Made by a program: the position numbers and the translations under genes
DNA from: Candidatus Gottesmanbacteria bacterium RIFCSPHIGHO2_01_FULL_40_15
GTDB taxonomy: Bacteria > Patescibacteriota > Microgenomatia > 2-02-FULL-39-11
Direction of reading: 5' to 3'
Assembly: GCA_001779115.1 (NCBI GenBank)
Contig: MFJF01000006.1
Coordinates: forward strand, 359-39,015
DNA: 38,657 bases
Notes under the pieces: model-generated
Told to the model about the DNA's origin: nothing
The model's database searches: none
What the model saw: only the letters and a program-made list of their open reading frames with translations
Shown: piece by piece, positions 30,397-37,778 of the stretch
How positions within the stretch are numbered: position 1 is the first letter of the stretch
Layout of the letters: every line of letters begins with the position of its first letter

Positions 30397-31257
30397 TCAG
30401 ACCGAATTGAACCCAATAAGCACAATTCCGGTCAAAGCGGATATTATCCCCAGCTTCTGCTGACCGGTCAATGGCTCCCTAAAAACAAACCTGGATAATA
30501 TTACAAATAATACCGGTGATGATCCGGCTATGGGAGCGACAATTGAAGAGTATCCGTATGTTATCCCCAAATTAAAAGAAAAATTCGCCATAGTCGATAA
30601 TGCTCCGCTCAAAATAATCATAAACAGAATTTTGCTATTCCTGACAGCCGAAATAGATATATTTTTAGTCATACCCATAAGTGGTAAAAGAAGTATCATA
30701 AAATAAAATGGGTATTCCGACCAGTACCAACCGATTTTCTGAACAGGAATCCTTATTAGCGTCCAATATATTCCCCAATTCAAAAAAGCTAAAAAGGAAA
30801 GCTTAATTCCTTTGTTCTCCGAAAGTCTCCTAAAGTTTCTGTTTTTTAAATCTTCCGGATGTAATGTTGCCAGTATTAAACCGGTAATTGTCATAATTAT
30901 TGCGCCGATCTGAAGTATTTCCAGTCTTTCACTGAAAAAAATAACCGATAAAGGAACGACAAGAATTGAAAATGAACCGGCAATTGTTCCGACTAACGAT
31001 ATATGGCTTTGTTCAAACGCTTGAACATACCATATTACCCCCAATAAACCGAAGATATTTAATATCAATGCAAAAGAAAACATTAAAAAGTCGGGGATCG
31101 GTCCGGCAAAAGGCAAATATAAACTTGATAAAATCAGGGAACTAAACATCCACCAGAATAAAGTCACCCGGCTGCCTATTTTTCTGGTTAATTTAGCTAT
31201 AAGAACATCTCCTGATCCCCAGCCTATCAGGGCAAGCATTGCAAAAAATATCGCCAT
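30397..31257 (-). CDS. EamA/DMT-family transporter
   Basis: About ten membrane helices in two repeats of five, the EamA arrangement of the drug/metabolite transporter superfamily. The start MAIFFAMLALIGWGSGDVLIAKL and the segment LSFLAFLNWGIYWTLIR mark the two halves; the family ends similarly with LTGQQKLGIISALTGIVLIGF. Family members export or take up small metabolites; the substrate is not predictable. ATG 31257 is chosen over TTG 31278 because a perfect TATAAT ends 6 nt upstream of it. It diverges from the CBS-domain gene with both promoters in the short gap. Confidence 0.88.
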   Translation of the reverse strand: MAIFFAMLALIGWGSGDVLIAKLTRKIGSRVTLFWWMFSSLILSSLYLPFAGPIPDFLMFSFALILNIFGLLGVIWYVQAFEQSHISLVGTIAGSFSILVVPLSVIFFSERLEILQIGAIIMTITGLILATLHPEDLKNRNFRRLSENKGIKLSFLAFLNWGIYWTLIRIPVQKIGWYWSEYPFYFMILLLPLMGMTKNISISAVRNSKILFMIILSGALSTMANFSFNLGITYGYSSIVAPIAGSSPVLFVILSRFVFREPLTGQQKLGIISALTGIVLIGFNSV

Positions 31258-31263
31258 GTATGA

Positions 31264-31269
31264 ATTATA
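31264..31269 (-). promoter_or_regulatory. -10 box of the transporter gene (leaderless type)
   Basis: A perfect TATAAT on the - strand ends 6 nt before ATG 31257. The -35 is not evident. It would make TTG 31278 untranscribed. Confidence 0.5.
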
Positions 31270-31332
31270 TATCAACAAAAATTAATAACTCATAAATATT
31301 AAATCATTTTTATATCAAACTATTAAAAATCA

Positions 31333-31338
31333 TATAAA
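31333..31338 (+). promoter_or_regulatory. -10 box of the CBS-domain gene
   Basis: TATAAA lies 8 nt before ATG 31347. It supports the first ATG against the internal one at 31404; no -35 is clear. Confidence 0.35.
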
Positions 31339-31346
31339 GATTCCTT

Positions 31347-32009
31347 ATGATCACCTTGACAAATATTCCGTTTATTAATAGATTTAAGAAGGGTTTCTTA
31401 AATATGCAGGTAACTCGTCTGATGAGGTTAAAACCTGTCACGGTTAGCTTCGATACACCGCTCCATGTCGTTTGGCACTTAATTTCCGACAAACAGATGC
31501 ATATGGTTCCCGTAGTTGATGATGAAAACCGTCTCCGGGGTGTTATTACCGCCGAGGATCTTCTCAAAAACCTGGTTCCCGATTACCGCAATTTCTTTAC
31601 TGAATTTTATCCCGACGCCCCCGATATCGATGATATCGAAGATCAGATTGAACAGCATGTCTATCTGACGGCTAAAGACGTTATGAACAAAACGGTCTAC
31701 TCGGCATACGAAGACATGAATGTTTTTAAGGCACTTTCCCGCATGATGGTTTATAACGTCCGCATTCTGCCGGTTATTGACGAAAATGACAAAATAATAG
31801 GATTTATTGTCGAAAAAGACATTTTCCGTTATCTGTTTGCCAAAAAAAGCCATCTCTTTGAAAAACTCAAAAAAGTGAAAAGTGCACAAGTAACAATCTC
31901 TGCTCCCGGGAAAAAAGTAAAAAAGATTTCGATTTTAGACCTGGCTAAAAATCTCAAAGCCAAACCCAGCCGTTACCTCCAAATTCTCAAAATCGGCAGG
32001 AAAAAATAG
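31347..32009 (+). CDS. Tandem CBS-domain protein
   Basis: Two CBS motifs: VTRLMRLKPVTVSFDTPLHVV to LRGVITAEDLL (about 22-72) and AKDVMNKTVYSAYEDMNVF to KIIGFIVEKDIF (about 110-162). Together they make one Bateman module that binds adenosyl ligands. The C-terminal 55 residues are very basic (KKSHLFEKLKKVKSAQ, KKVKKIS), which could bind nucleic acid or membrane. No enzyme or channel domain is fused, so it is a stand-alone regulator. The ATG at 31347 is taken from the TATAAA; a start at 31404 (MQVTRLM) is possible and would leave the CBS domains intact. Confidence 0.85.
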   Translation: MITLTNIPFINRFKKGFLNMQVTRLMRLKPVTVSFDTPLHVVWHLISDKQMHMVPVVDDENRLRGVITAEDLLKNLVPDYRNFFTEFYPDAPDIDDIEDQIEQHVYLTAKDVMNKTVYSAYEDMNVFKALSRMMVYNVRILPVIDENDKIIGFIVEKDIFRYLFAKKSHLFEKLKKVKSAQVTISAPGKKVKKISILDLAKNLKAKPSRYLQILKIGRKK

Positions 32010-32028
32010 GCAAAGGGCAAAATACTGT

Positions 32029-32058
32029 TTGATCTGTCTCCATTTACTCTGTTACCAT
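32029..32058 (+). promoter_or_regulatory. Promoter of the protease-like lipoprotein gene
   Basis: TTGATC (32029-32034), an 18-nt spacer and TACCAT (32053-32058) lie 6 nt before ATG 32065. The TTG at 32029 is thus more likely part of the -35 box than a start codon. Confidence 0.4.
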
Positions 32059-32064
32059 TCCTTT

Positions 32065-33024
32065 ATGGCCGATTCTTCCTCAGAACATCCTCAATCAGGA
32101 TTTATTTCAACATTGACTTCAAAACCTCACGATAATAAATCATGGAGTGAATTCGGAACCGAAAGACGAAGAGTATTAAAAGGATTGTCATTGTTAGCTA
32201 CCGGATTTTTAGCTGCTTGCTTGCCTCAAAAAGAACCACCCCCTCCGCCTCCTGATAGTCTTCCGACACCTATGAGCTCACAACTTAATGCTTTCGTTAA
32301 TACACCCAGAACTTTTGAACAGCAAATGGCCGTCAGGGAAAAACTTCCGCAGGATATGATAAATAATGCTGTCTACATGAATGCGGTCTCTCCTGATCGG
32401 CAAAAAGAAGTTGGTTCCGGACTGGTTCTCATGGAAAATAAAAAATATCTGGCTGTTTTAACTGCCAGACATTTCATAGTACCGCTGGATTTTCAACCTG
32501 TTGAATTAATGATTGCCCAATACCATGCAGGCAGACAGGGAAAATCAATTCCTCTGTATCCTGACAGTCATTCTGTATTGACCCTTAAAGACAATCCTTT
32601 TGCCATTATTTTAATAAATAAAAATGATCCTGATGAAAAATACACTAATTTTTCCCAAATTTTACCGATCTCTGAAAATTCTTATCAACCGGGAGATATC
32701 CTTACCAGTGTTGCTTTTCCTGAAGTATGTTTGAAATCAAATGATAAATGGATTGTTAATGAAGTACAAATAACCGGAAATAAAGGAACATTGGACAAAG
32801 AAGGAGATTTTCAATTTGATATCGGAACCGGCTGGACTGATTGGGGATCAAGCGGAGGTCCTATTAAAAACAGCCGGGATGAGCTTTCTGCCATGACATT
32901 CGGTGGAAAGGGTTATCAGGATAAAGTATATGTTGCTCCGGTATATCCGTATTTATCAAAATTCTTTGATCATCCTGACATGCCTGAACCGCTAAAAAAA
33001 GCGTTATCAGAGTCGGTAAGGTAA
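32065..33024 (+). CDS. Tat-like lipoprotein with trypsin-like serine protease domain
   Basis: A long N-terminus leads to a Tat-like ERRRVLKGLSLLATGFLAAC segment with lipobox LAAC (Cys about 52). A Pro-rich linker follows (PPPPPPDSLP). The domain at about 100-310 resembles chymotrypsin-fold proteases: VGSGLVL, LTARHFI with the putative catalytic His near 136, and GSSGGP with the Ser near 263. The third residue (Asp) is less clear: where DxAll would be expected the sequence is KDNPFAIILI, so the Asp sits two residues early. It could be an active surface protease or a degenerate member. ATG 32065 is used because of the promoter spacing. Confidence 0.7.
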   Translation: MADSSSEHPQSGFISTLTSKPHDNKSWSEFGTERRRVLKGLSLLATGFLAACLPQKEPPPPPPDSLPTPMSSQLNAFVNTPRTFEQQMAVREKLPQDMINNAVYMNAVSPDRQKEVGSGLVLMENKKYLAVLTARHFIVPLDFQPVELMIAQYHAGRQGKSIPLYPDSHSVLTLKDNPFAIILINKNDPDEKYTNFSQILPISENSYQPGDILTSVAFPEVCLKSNDKWIVNEVQITGNKGTLDKEGDFQFDIGTGWTDWGSSGGPIKNSRDELSAMTFGGKGYQDKVYVAPVYPYLSKFFDHPDMPEPLKKALSESVR

Positions 33025-33028
33025 AAAA

Positions 33029-33772
33029 TCACGCTCTTATATTCATTAACCGGTATTGGCCGATATATTCATTTAATTTTACTGATAACCCGTCTTGAAA
33101 ATTTAATGAAATCGAGTAAGGCCGGTCCGGTGTAGGATAATAAGGCAGACTTACCTTAGTTCCTCTTATATTTTCAATTCTGTCAATGACAGCCTCTGCG
33201 GGTCTTGACGGAACCATATCAATACCGGACAATCCTCCCATAAAAACCCTTAAAGTTTCATTTTTCCCGATATCTCTTATGGATGAATCTTTATTATTTA
33301 AATCTGCTTCTAATTCAGTTAAAGCCAAATCCAGACTCTCATTAATGGTTTCTGTAACTCGCTCCTCTGATACTGCTCTGCCCAAAAATATCTTAATGTC
33401 AAAAGGTAAAGGTCTCCTGCTTAATAAATTTTTCCTGATTGTATTGTAATTTAATCCGGCACCTATTAATTTAGTCAGTATTTTTAAAGATTCATCATCC
33501 CACAACTGGGTCACCGCCCCTCCCAATGCAACATCTTTCACTCCGGTAAATACGGTTATTGACATCTCATTCTCGGGTTGCCTGACCTCAACTTTATCGC
33601 CCGGCTGAAATGTTCTGCTTCTGACTAAAGTCATGGCATCCCTTTCTCTTACCGTAAACGGATAAGTAGATTGGTTTATAGAATTCAGATATCTTTGCCA
33701 TAAAATGCTTTTAACATCTTCTGTTAACAATTCTAATGATTTTCCGTTTCCGTTATCGCCTGCTTCAAGCAT
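33029..33772 (-). CDS. Hypothetical protein, 247 aa
   Basis: Not recognised. It is soluble, without a signal peptide, and mixed alpha/beta. Notable stretches are PFTVRERDAMTLVRSRTF (about 38-55), VKDVALGGAVTQLW (78-91) and FMGGLSGIDMVPSRPAEAVIDRI (176-198). It converges closely (4 nt) with the protease-like gene and has an 88-nt gap to ndk. The N-terminal GDNGNGKSLELLTEDV loosely recalls a nucleotide-binding loop, but GxxGxGKS spacing is not complete, so I do not claim a P-loop. Function unknown. Confidence 0.6.
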   Translation of the reverse strand: MLEAGDNGNGKSLELLTEDVKSILWQRYLNSINQSTYPFTVRERDAMTLVRSRTFQPGDKVEVRQPENEMSITVFTGVKDVALGGAVTQLWDDESLKILTKLIGAGLNYNTIRKNLLSRRPLPFDIKIFLGRAVSEERVTETINESLDLALTELEADLNNKDSSIRDIGKNETLRVFMGGLSGIDMVPSRPAEAVIDRIENIRGTKVSLPYYPTPDRPYSISLNFQDGLSVKLNEYIGQYRLMNIRA

Positions 33773-33860
33773 AATAAAACCGGTTTAAACCTGGAATTTA
33801 AAAAGAATCATACTTTATAGTGTCAAAAATATGTGAAAAGTCGTGCTCTGCCATCTCAAC

Positions 33861-34286
33861 TTATCTGTTGTACTCGTGGATTTCATGCGGAAGAAAAATA
33901 AGGTCCATCTCTTTATTGGCAGCATGGGCGTCCTGTGAAGCGTGAATGGCATTTTCCTGGACATCCCGGCCGTAATCTCCCCGTATTGTTCCTTTCGGCG
34001 CTTTCCGGCTGTCCGTTGGTCCGCAAATCTCCCTGACTTTTTTTATTACATCCTTTCCCTCCCATAATATTGCCATCACCGGAGTCGAAGTCATAAAAGT
34101 TTTAAGTTCAGGAAAAAAGGATTTATCCTTATGGTGGGCGTACCAGTCGTCCAGAAGATCCTCAGGCAAGCGTAAGAATTTTGCCGCGATCATGGTAAAA
34201 CCGGCATTTTCCAGCCTTGTTATGATTTTCCCGATAATGCCTTTTTTGACCGCATCCGGTTTAATTAGAACAACAGTACGCTCCAT
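33861..34286 (-). CDS. ndk: Nucleoside diphosphate kinase
   Basis: The enzyme balances nucleoside triphosphates using a phospho-histidine. IKPDAV (residues 8-13, with Lys 9), TGPTD-type segment GPTDSRKAPKGTIRGDYG, and NAIHASQD with the active His 115 (NxxHxSD family motif, here HASQD) are all present. Length (141 aa) is normal. It follows the M16 peptidase gene by 14 nt, so they may share a transcript, though TAAAAT lies 6 nt before its ATG. The Gln in HASQD is a change from the usual Asp of HxSDS. Confidence 0.95.
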   Translation of the reverse strand: MERTVVLIKPDAVKKGIIGKIITRLENAGFTMIAAKFLRLPEDLLDDWYAHHKDKSFFPELKTFMTSTPVMAILWEGKDVIKKVREICGPTDSRKAPKGTIRGDYGRDVQENAIHASQDAHAANKEMDLIFLPHEIHEYNR

Positions 34287-34300
34287 GTTAATATTTTATT

Positions 34301-35587
34301 TTAAAATTTCAATAAATTTAGAAATTTTTCCTCCTCTTTATAAGGCCCGATAATGGCCAGATTAAGATTTTTTTCAATAAATATCTCTCTTGCCGTCTTT
34401 CTGATATCAAATGCGGTTACCTCATCAATTAGTTTCATGATCTCCTCAGGAGTCCGGATTTCATTCTCCAAAAGCTCGTTCGTTGAAAATAATCCGGCCG
34501 TATTCCTGCTGTCCTCAAGCTCAAGAATAAGTTTTCCCTTCATATTTTCCTTGGTTTTTTTAAGTTCTTCTGGTTTAACCGGTACTTGTGCAATAGTACC
34601 GAGTTGTTCCAAAATTACTTTTATGGCATCATCTATTCTTTTAATATCTACTCCCGCCTGGGTGACGAAGTTCCCCACATCCAGGTACATTTCATTTGAT
34701 GCCCTAATATAGTATGCCAATCCCCTTCTTTCCCTGACCTCAATAAAAAGCCGGCTGGACATTCCCCCGCCCAATAAATTTGTCATTACCGCCAGCTTGT
34801 ATTTATCGGCATGCATCAAGTTATATGAGCGTACCCCGATACATAAATGAGCTTGTTGTGTATCCTTAAAGCGGACTAAAACTCCCGGTTTGGTCTGAAG
34901 GTCACGAACTGTATCAGCCTTTTCTGTCTGTCTTTTTTCCCATTTACCCAGATATTTCTCGGCCAGATTATTAACATTCAGTTTTTTATTTTTCCCTTTA
35001 ATATTAGTCCCTCCGGCAACTGCCACAATTGTATTTGACGGACTGTAAAATCGGCTAATATAGCTTTTAAAATCTTCCCTTTTTATTGATCTTATTACTT
35101 CGGGTCGCCCGGCCACATCACGGCCCAGTTTTGTATCTCCGTATAAAAGATTTTCATAGAGATCGGAAATCTTTCTCATCGGAGTATCTTCATACATGTT
35201 TATTTCTTCAATAATTACTCCCTTTTCCCGTTCTATCTCCTCACTGGCAAATTTGGAATGAAGTAGCATATCCGATAAAACATCAAATAAAAGTGGCAGG
35301 TGTTTGGATGCGGCTTTTATATAATAACCGGTATGGTCTTTACTGGTAAAGGCGTTAAATTCTCCTCCGATTCCGTCAATAAGTGATGCAATATGAAGTG
35401 CTGTCGGACGCTTTTTGGTGCCCTTAAATGCCATATGCTCCAAAAAATGTGACAGGCCGTTTATTTCCTTTTCTTCATAACGGCTGCCGGCTCCGACCAG
35501 AATAAAAACAGTGGCAGATTTAACACCGGGCATGGGAATATCCAAAATTCTCAAACCGTTTTCCAGAGTATGTTTTGTGTAATCCAT
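34301..35587 (-). CDS. M16 family zinc metallopeptidase (processing peptidase-like)
   Basis: A single-chain M16B-type peptidase. The inverted zinc motif HFLEH is near residues 47-51, with the third ligand Glu in VIIEEI near 127. GRDVAGRPEVI and the later GGGMSSRLFIEVRERRGLAYYI segment of the inactive half are also typical. Members degrade peptides or process precursors; here it likely acts in the cytoplasm because no signal peptide is present. The start is taken as 35587 (MDYTKHTLENGLRI): the upstream ATG at 35599 directly abuts a GATAAT -10 box and would lie before the transcription start. ndk follows 14 nt downstream. Confidence 0.92.
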   Translation of the reverse strand: MDYTKHTLENGLRILDIPMPGVKSATVFILVGAGSRYEEKEINGLSHFLEHMAFKGTKKRPTALHIASLIDGIGGEFNAFTSKDHTGYYIKAASKHLPLLFDVLSDMLLHSKFASEEIEREKGVIIEEINMYEDTPMRKISDLYENLLYGDTKLGRDVAGRPEVIRSIKREDFKSYISRFYSPSNTIVAVAGGTNIKGKNKKLNVNNLAEKYLGKWEKRQTEKADTVRDLQTKPGVLVRFKDTQQAHLCIGVRSYNLMHADKYKLAVMTNLLGGGMSSRLFIEVRERRGLAYYIRASNEMYLDVGNFVTQAGVDIKRIDDAIKVILEQLGTIAQVPVKPEELKKTKENMKGKLILELEDSRNTAGLFSTNELLENEIRTPEEIMKLIDEVTAFDIRKTAREIFIEKNLNLAIIGPYKEEEKFLNLLKF

Positions 35588-35599
35588 ATGACTCTTCAT

Positions 35600-35627
35600 A
35601 TTATCAGAATCGGGCAGTCATTCTCAA
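35600..35627 (-). promoter_or_regulatory. Promoter of the M16 peptidase gene
   Basis: On the - strand, TTGAGA (35622-35627), a 16-nt spacer and GATAAT (35600-35605) lie 12 nt before ATG 35587. Each box matches consensus at five of six positions. Confidence 0.5.
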
Positions 35628-35641
35628 CAACTAATTTTATC

Positions 35642-35682
35642 TTTTATCTTTTAACTTTTAATTTTTATCTTTTAACTTTTAA
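35642..35682. repeat. 21-bp tandem AT-rich repeat
   Basis: Two perfect copies of TTTTATCTTTTAACTTTTAA (35642-35661 and 35663-35682), with a further partial copy upstream from 35635. They lie between divergent genes, upstream of the corA promoter. Their style is like the micro-repeat at 15250-15284. Confidence 0.6.
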
Positions 35683-35693
35683 ATATTCCGGTA

Positions 35694-35723
35694 TTGACCC
35701 TTCTTAATTGGGAGGTCTAAAAT
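35694..35723 (+). promoter_or_regulatory. Promoter of the corA-like gene (leaderless type)
   Basis: TTGACC (35694-35699), an 18-nt spacer and TAAAAT (35718-35723) lie 6 nt before ATG 35730. A GGGAGG at 35710 is too far upstream of the ATG to act as a normal ribosome site. Confidence 0.55.
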
Positions 35724-35729
35724 AAAACT

Positions 35730-36770
35730 ATGGATAAACACATTAAGCTTCTTAAGGTATTCACCAACCCGACACTCCCCGTAACCCGGGGTGCCGAGCT
35801 TATTGCAGCAATGAGGAATAAAAATAATGGAAACTTAGCTAAACCGGATTTACCTGCTTTTCAAAAAATCCGTCATCAAACTACCAATTTTATTATCCTC
35901 AGAAATCCTTCTACTGAAAATATAAATGAGTTAAAAAGAATTTATGATTTCCATCCGCTTCATCTTGAAGATATTATCTCAACTGTTCAAAGGCCCAAAA
36001 TTGACGAAGAAGACGAATATGTCTTTTTTGTATTTCATTTCCCTCAATTTAATCCCAAAACCAACAAAATTTTTTCAATAGAAGTCGACTTCTTCCTGAC
36101 CGAAAACGACCTGATAACGGTAATCGATCCGGGATTTATGGCCATGGAAGAAATATTTGAAAGAATTACTAAAAACAAAAATGAGCGTGAGGCTTATTTT
36201 GCCGGAGGAGCCGGCATGCTTCTTTACCGGATTCTTGATAATTTGGTTGATTCCATATTCCCGCTCCTTGATATGTTCGAAAGGACTCTTGAGGAAATTG
36301 ATACGGAAGTTTTTTCAGCCAGCCCCAGGGATGTTACCGAACATCTGTCTTTTCTGAGAAGAAATGTTATTTTTTTCCAAAGTTTAATTAAGCCCGAACT
36401 TAATTCCTTTGCCAGAATTGAACAAAGTACCCATCCGTTTATAGATGAGGAATTGAAAGACTATCTGGCTAATATTACCGATCATTTGAAAAAAATTTGG
36501 GACCGGCTCGAAGATGTAATTGAACTATCAAATAACCTCAGCCAGACATTTGAAAGTTATCTTACCTTCAGAACAAATGAAACCATTAAAATTCTCACAA
36601 TGTTTTCCGTAATCCTCCTGCCTTTAACACTTTTATCAGGTATCTACGGCATGAACCTTGCTTTCCTTCCGTTTGCCCAACATCCTCTGGCCCTGGTCTA
36701 CCTGTCTTTTATAATGGCAACTATAATATTGGCTATGATCGCCTTCTTTAAATATAAAAAGTGGATCTGA
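35730..36770 (+). CDS. corA: CorA family magnesium/cobalt channel
   Basis: 346 residues with the CorA plan: a large cytoplasmic N-terminal domain (about 1-285), then two C-terminal membrane helices. The signature YGMNL ends the first helix (SVILLPLTLLSGIYGMNL, about 295-312), and the second helix runs LALVYLSFIMATIILAMIAFF. The channel is a pentamer that lets Mg2+ in along the membrane potential. The first about 30 residues are variable. The C-terminus ends in a basic KYKKWI as usual. The divergent neighbour is the M16 peptidase gene. Confidence 0.93.
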   Translation: MDKHIKLLKVFTNPTLPVTRGAELIAAMRNKNNGNLAKPDLPAFQKIRHQTTNFIILRNPSTENINELKRIYDFHPLHLEDIISTVQRPKIDEEDEYVFFVFHFPQFNPKTNKIFSIEVDFFLTENDLITVIDPGFMAMEEIFERITKNKNEREAYFAGGAGMLLYRILDNLVDSIFPLLDMFERTLEEIDTEVFSASPRDVTEHLSFLRRNVIFFQSLIKPELNSFARIEQSTHPFIDEELKDYLANITDHLKKIWDRLEDVIELSNNLSQTFESYLTFRTNETIKILTMFSVILLPLTLLSGIYGMNLAFLPFAQHPLALVYLSFIMATIILAMIAFFKYKKWI

Positions 36771-36866
36771 TTAAAATTCTGGCCTGTCTTCTGTAAATAC
36801 ATCTTAACAATTTCTTAATGAAAAAGCGGATGTTTTTTAAGTCAGTTTCTGATATTCTGGATATAA

Positions 36867-37202
36867 ATGAAACATATTATTGATCTTTTAATCAGGTCTG
36901 TGGTTCTCCTTTTAACAACATATCTTGTTCCCGGCTTTACCATCGATTCTTACATAACTGCCATAATTGTCGCATTGCTTCTGGCTATTTTGAACTTACT
37001 GGTTAAACCGCTGCTGGTTATTCTGACTTTGCCGGCCACCATACTTACCCTCGGGCTTTTTCTTTTTGTCATTAATGCCATCCTTCTGTTGATGGCCTCG
37101 GCACTTATCAGGGGATTTGAAGTGGAATCATTCGGAACCGCCCTCATCGCCTCAATTGTCATCACCCTTATCTCCTCTCTCCTGAACGTTTTGATTAAAT
37201 AA
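36867..37202 (+). CDS. Phage holin family / four-helix membrane protein (PF04020-like)
   Basis: 111 residues made almost wholly of four membrane helices: LLIRSVVLLLTTYLVPGF, ITAIIVALLLAILNLLVKPLL, LPATILTLGLFLFVINAILL and a last ALIASIVITLISSLLNVLI. The NLLVKPLLxxLTLPxTxLTxGLF pattern is typical of the family named phage holin family 4 or mycobacterial four-TMS, which is widespread in bacterial chromosomes and is not evidence of a prophage. Function unknown; a role in membrane stress has been suggested for relatives. Confidence 0.85.
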   Translation: MKHIIDLLIRSVVLLLTTYLVPGFTIDSYITAIIVALLLAILNLLVKPLLVILTLPATILTLGLFLFVINAILLLMASALIRGFEVESFGTALIASIVITLISSLLNVLIK

Positions 37203-37238
37203 TCCGCCAATCCTATTCTGCTGTTGATTCCTATTATA

Positions 37239-37709
37239 TTAGTTTGAAATATTTAAGTCCTTAACCATAAAGTATTTTTTATTGCCGGAAATATATCCCT
37301 CCATTACTAATTTAAATCCCTGCCTTAAATAATAAAACCTCGTTTGGGGCACTGAAACTACCCATAGTTCATCTGTTCCCTTTGCTTTAACAACTTCTTC
37401 CAGTATTTTCAAAAGTGCGTATCCGACCGCCTTTCCCCTGTACTTTTCGCTTACTGCAAAAAAACCGACCCAATAAGTCTTTTCCCCGGGAAATTTATCC
37501 CCCATAGCCTCAGTCGCATATTTCACATTATCTTGATACCAGCCGATTACTCCCACTACCTTCTCTCCGTCCAGTGCCATATAATGAGCATTAATATGCT
37601 CCAAATGATGTTCAATCTCTTCTCTGGTATCAAGTTCCGCCGCCAAAACTAACTTGACAGCCTCATTTAATTTTGTTTTTGTTAATGGAAGAATTTTAAT
37701 CTTATCCAT
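37239..37709 (-). CDS. GNAT family N-acetyltransferase
   Basis: 156 residues with the GNAT core: a VVGVIGWYQ strand, WVGFFAVSEKYRGKAVGYALLKILEE as the acetyl-CoA motif A (RGKAVG in the role of R/Q-x2-G-x-G/A), and FYYLRQGFKLVMEGYI as motif B. These enzymes transfer an acetyl group from acetyl-CoA to an amine of an unknown acceptor. It is a small single-domain protein with its start in normal position. The upstream gap holds an inverted repeat at 37745-37766. Confidence 0.88.
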   Translation of the reverse strand: MDKIKILPLTKTKLNEAVKLVLAAELDTREEIEHHLEHINAHYMALDGEKVVGVIGWYQDNVKYATEAMGDKFPGEKTYWVGFFAVSEKYRGKAVGYALLKILEEVVKAKGTDELWVVSVPQTRFYYLRQGFKLVMEGYISGNKKYFMVKDLNISN

Positions 37710-37744
37710 AACCGGACTAAATCTGTCCCGCTGGTATTTTCCCT

Positions 37745-37766
37745 TCTGCTATAAATTATTAGCAGA
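37745..37766. repeat. Inverted repeat TCTGCTA-N8-TAGCAGA
   Basis: Perfect 7-bp arms (37745-37751 and 37760-37766) in the gap between two - strand genes. There is no T-run on the - strand side, so it is as likely an operator or mRNA hairpin as a terminator. Confidence 0.35.
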
Positions 37767-37778
37767 TCAAAAGTATTA

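Noticed and set aside
32029-32064. TTG 32029 as the start of the protease-like lipoprotein
   Set aside because: It fits a -35 box 18 nt before TACCAT, and ATG 32065 follows at the usual distance.
33029-33772. P-loop NTPase in the 247-residue unknown protein
   Set aside because: GDNGNGKS lacks proper Walker A spacing and no Walker B is seen.
36867-37202. Prophage remnant because of the holin-like gene
   Set aside because: This four-helix family is common in bacterial chromosomes, and no other phage gene is near.
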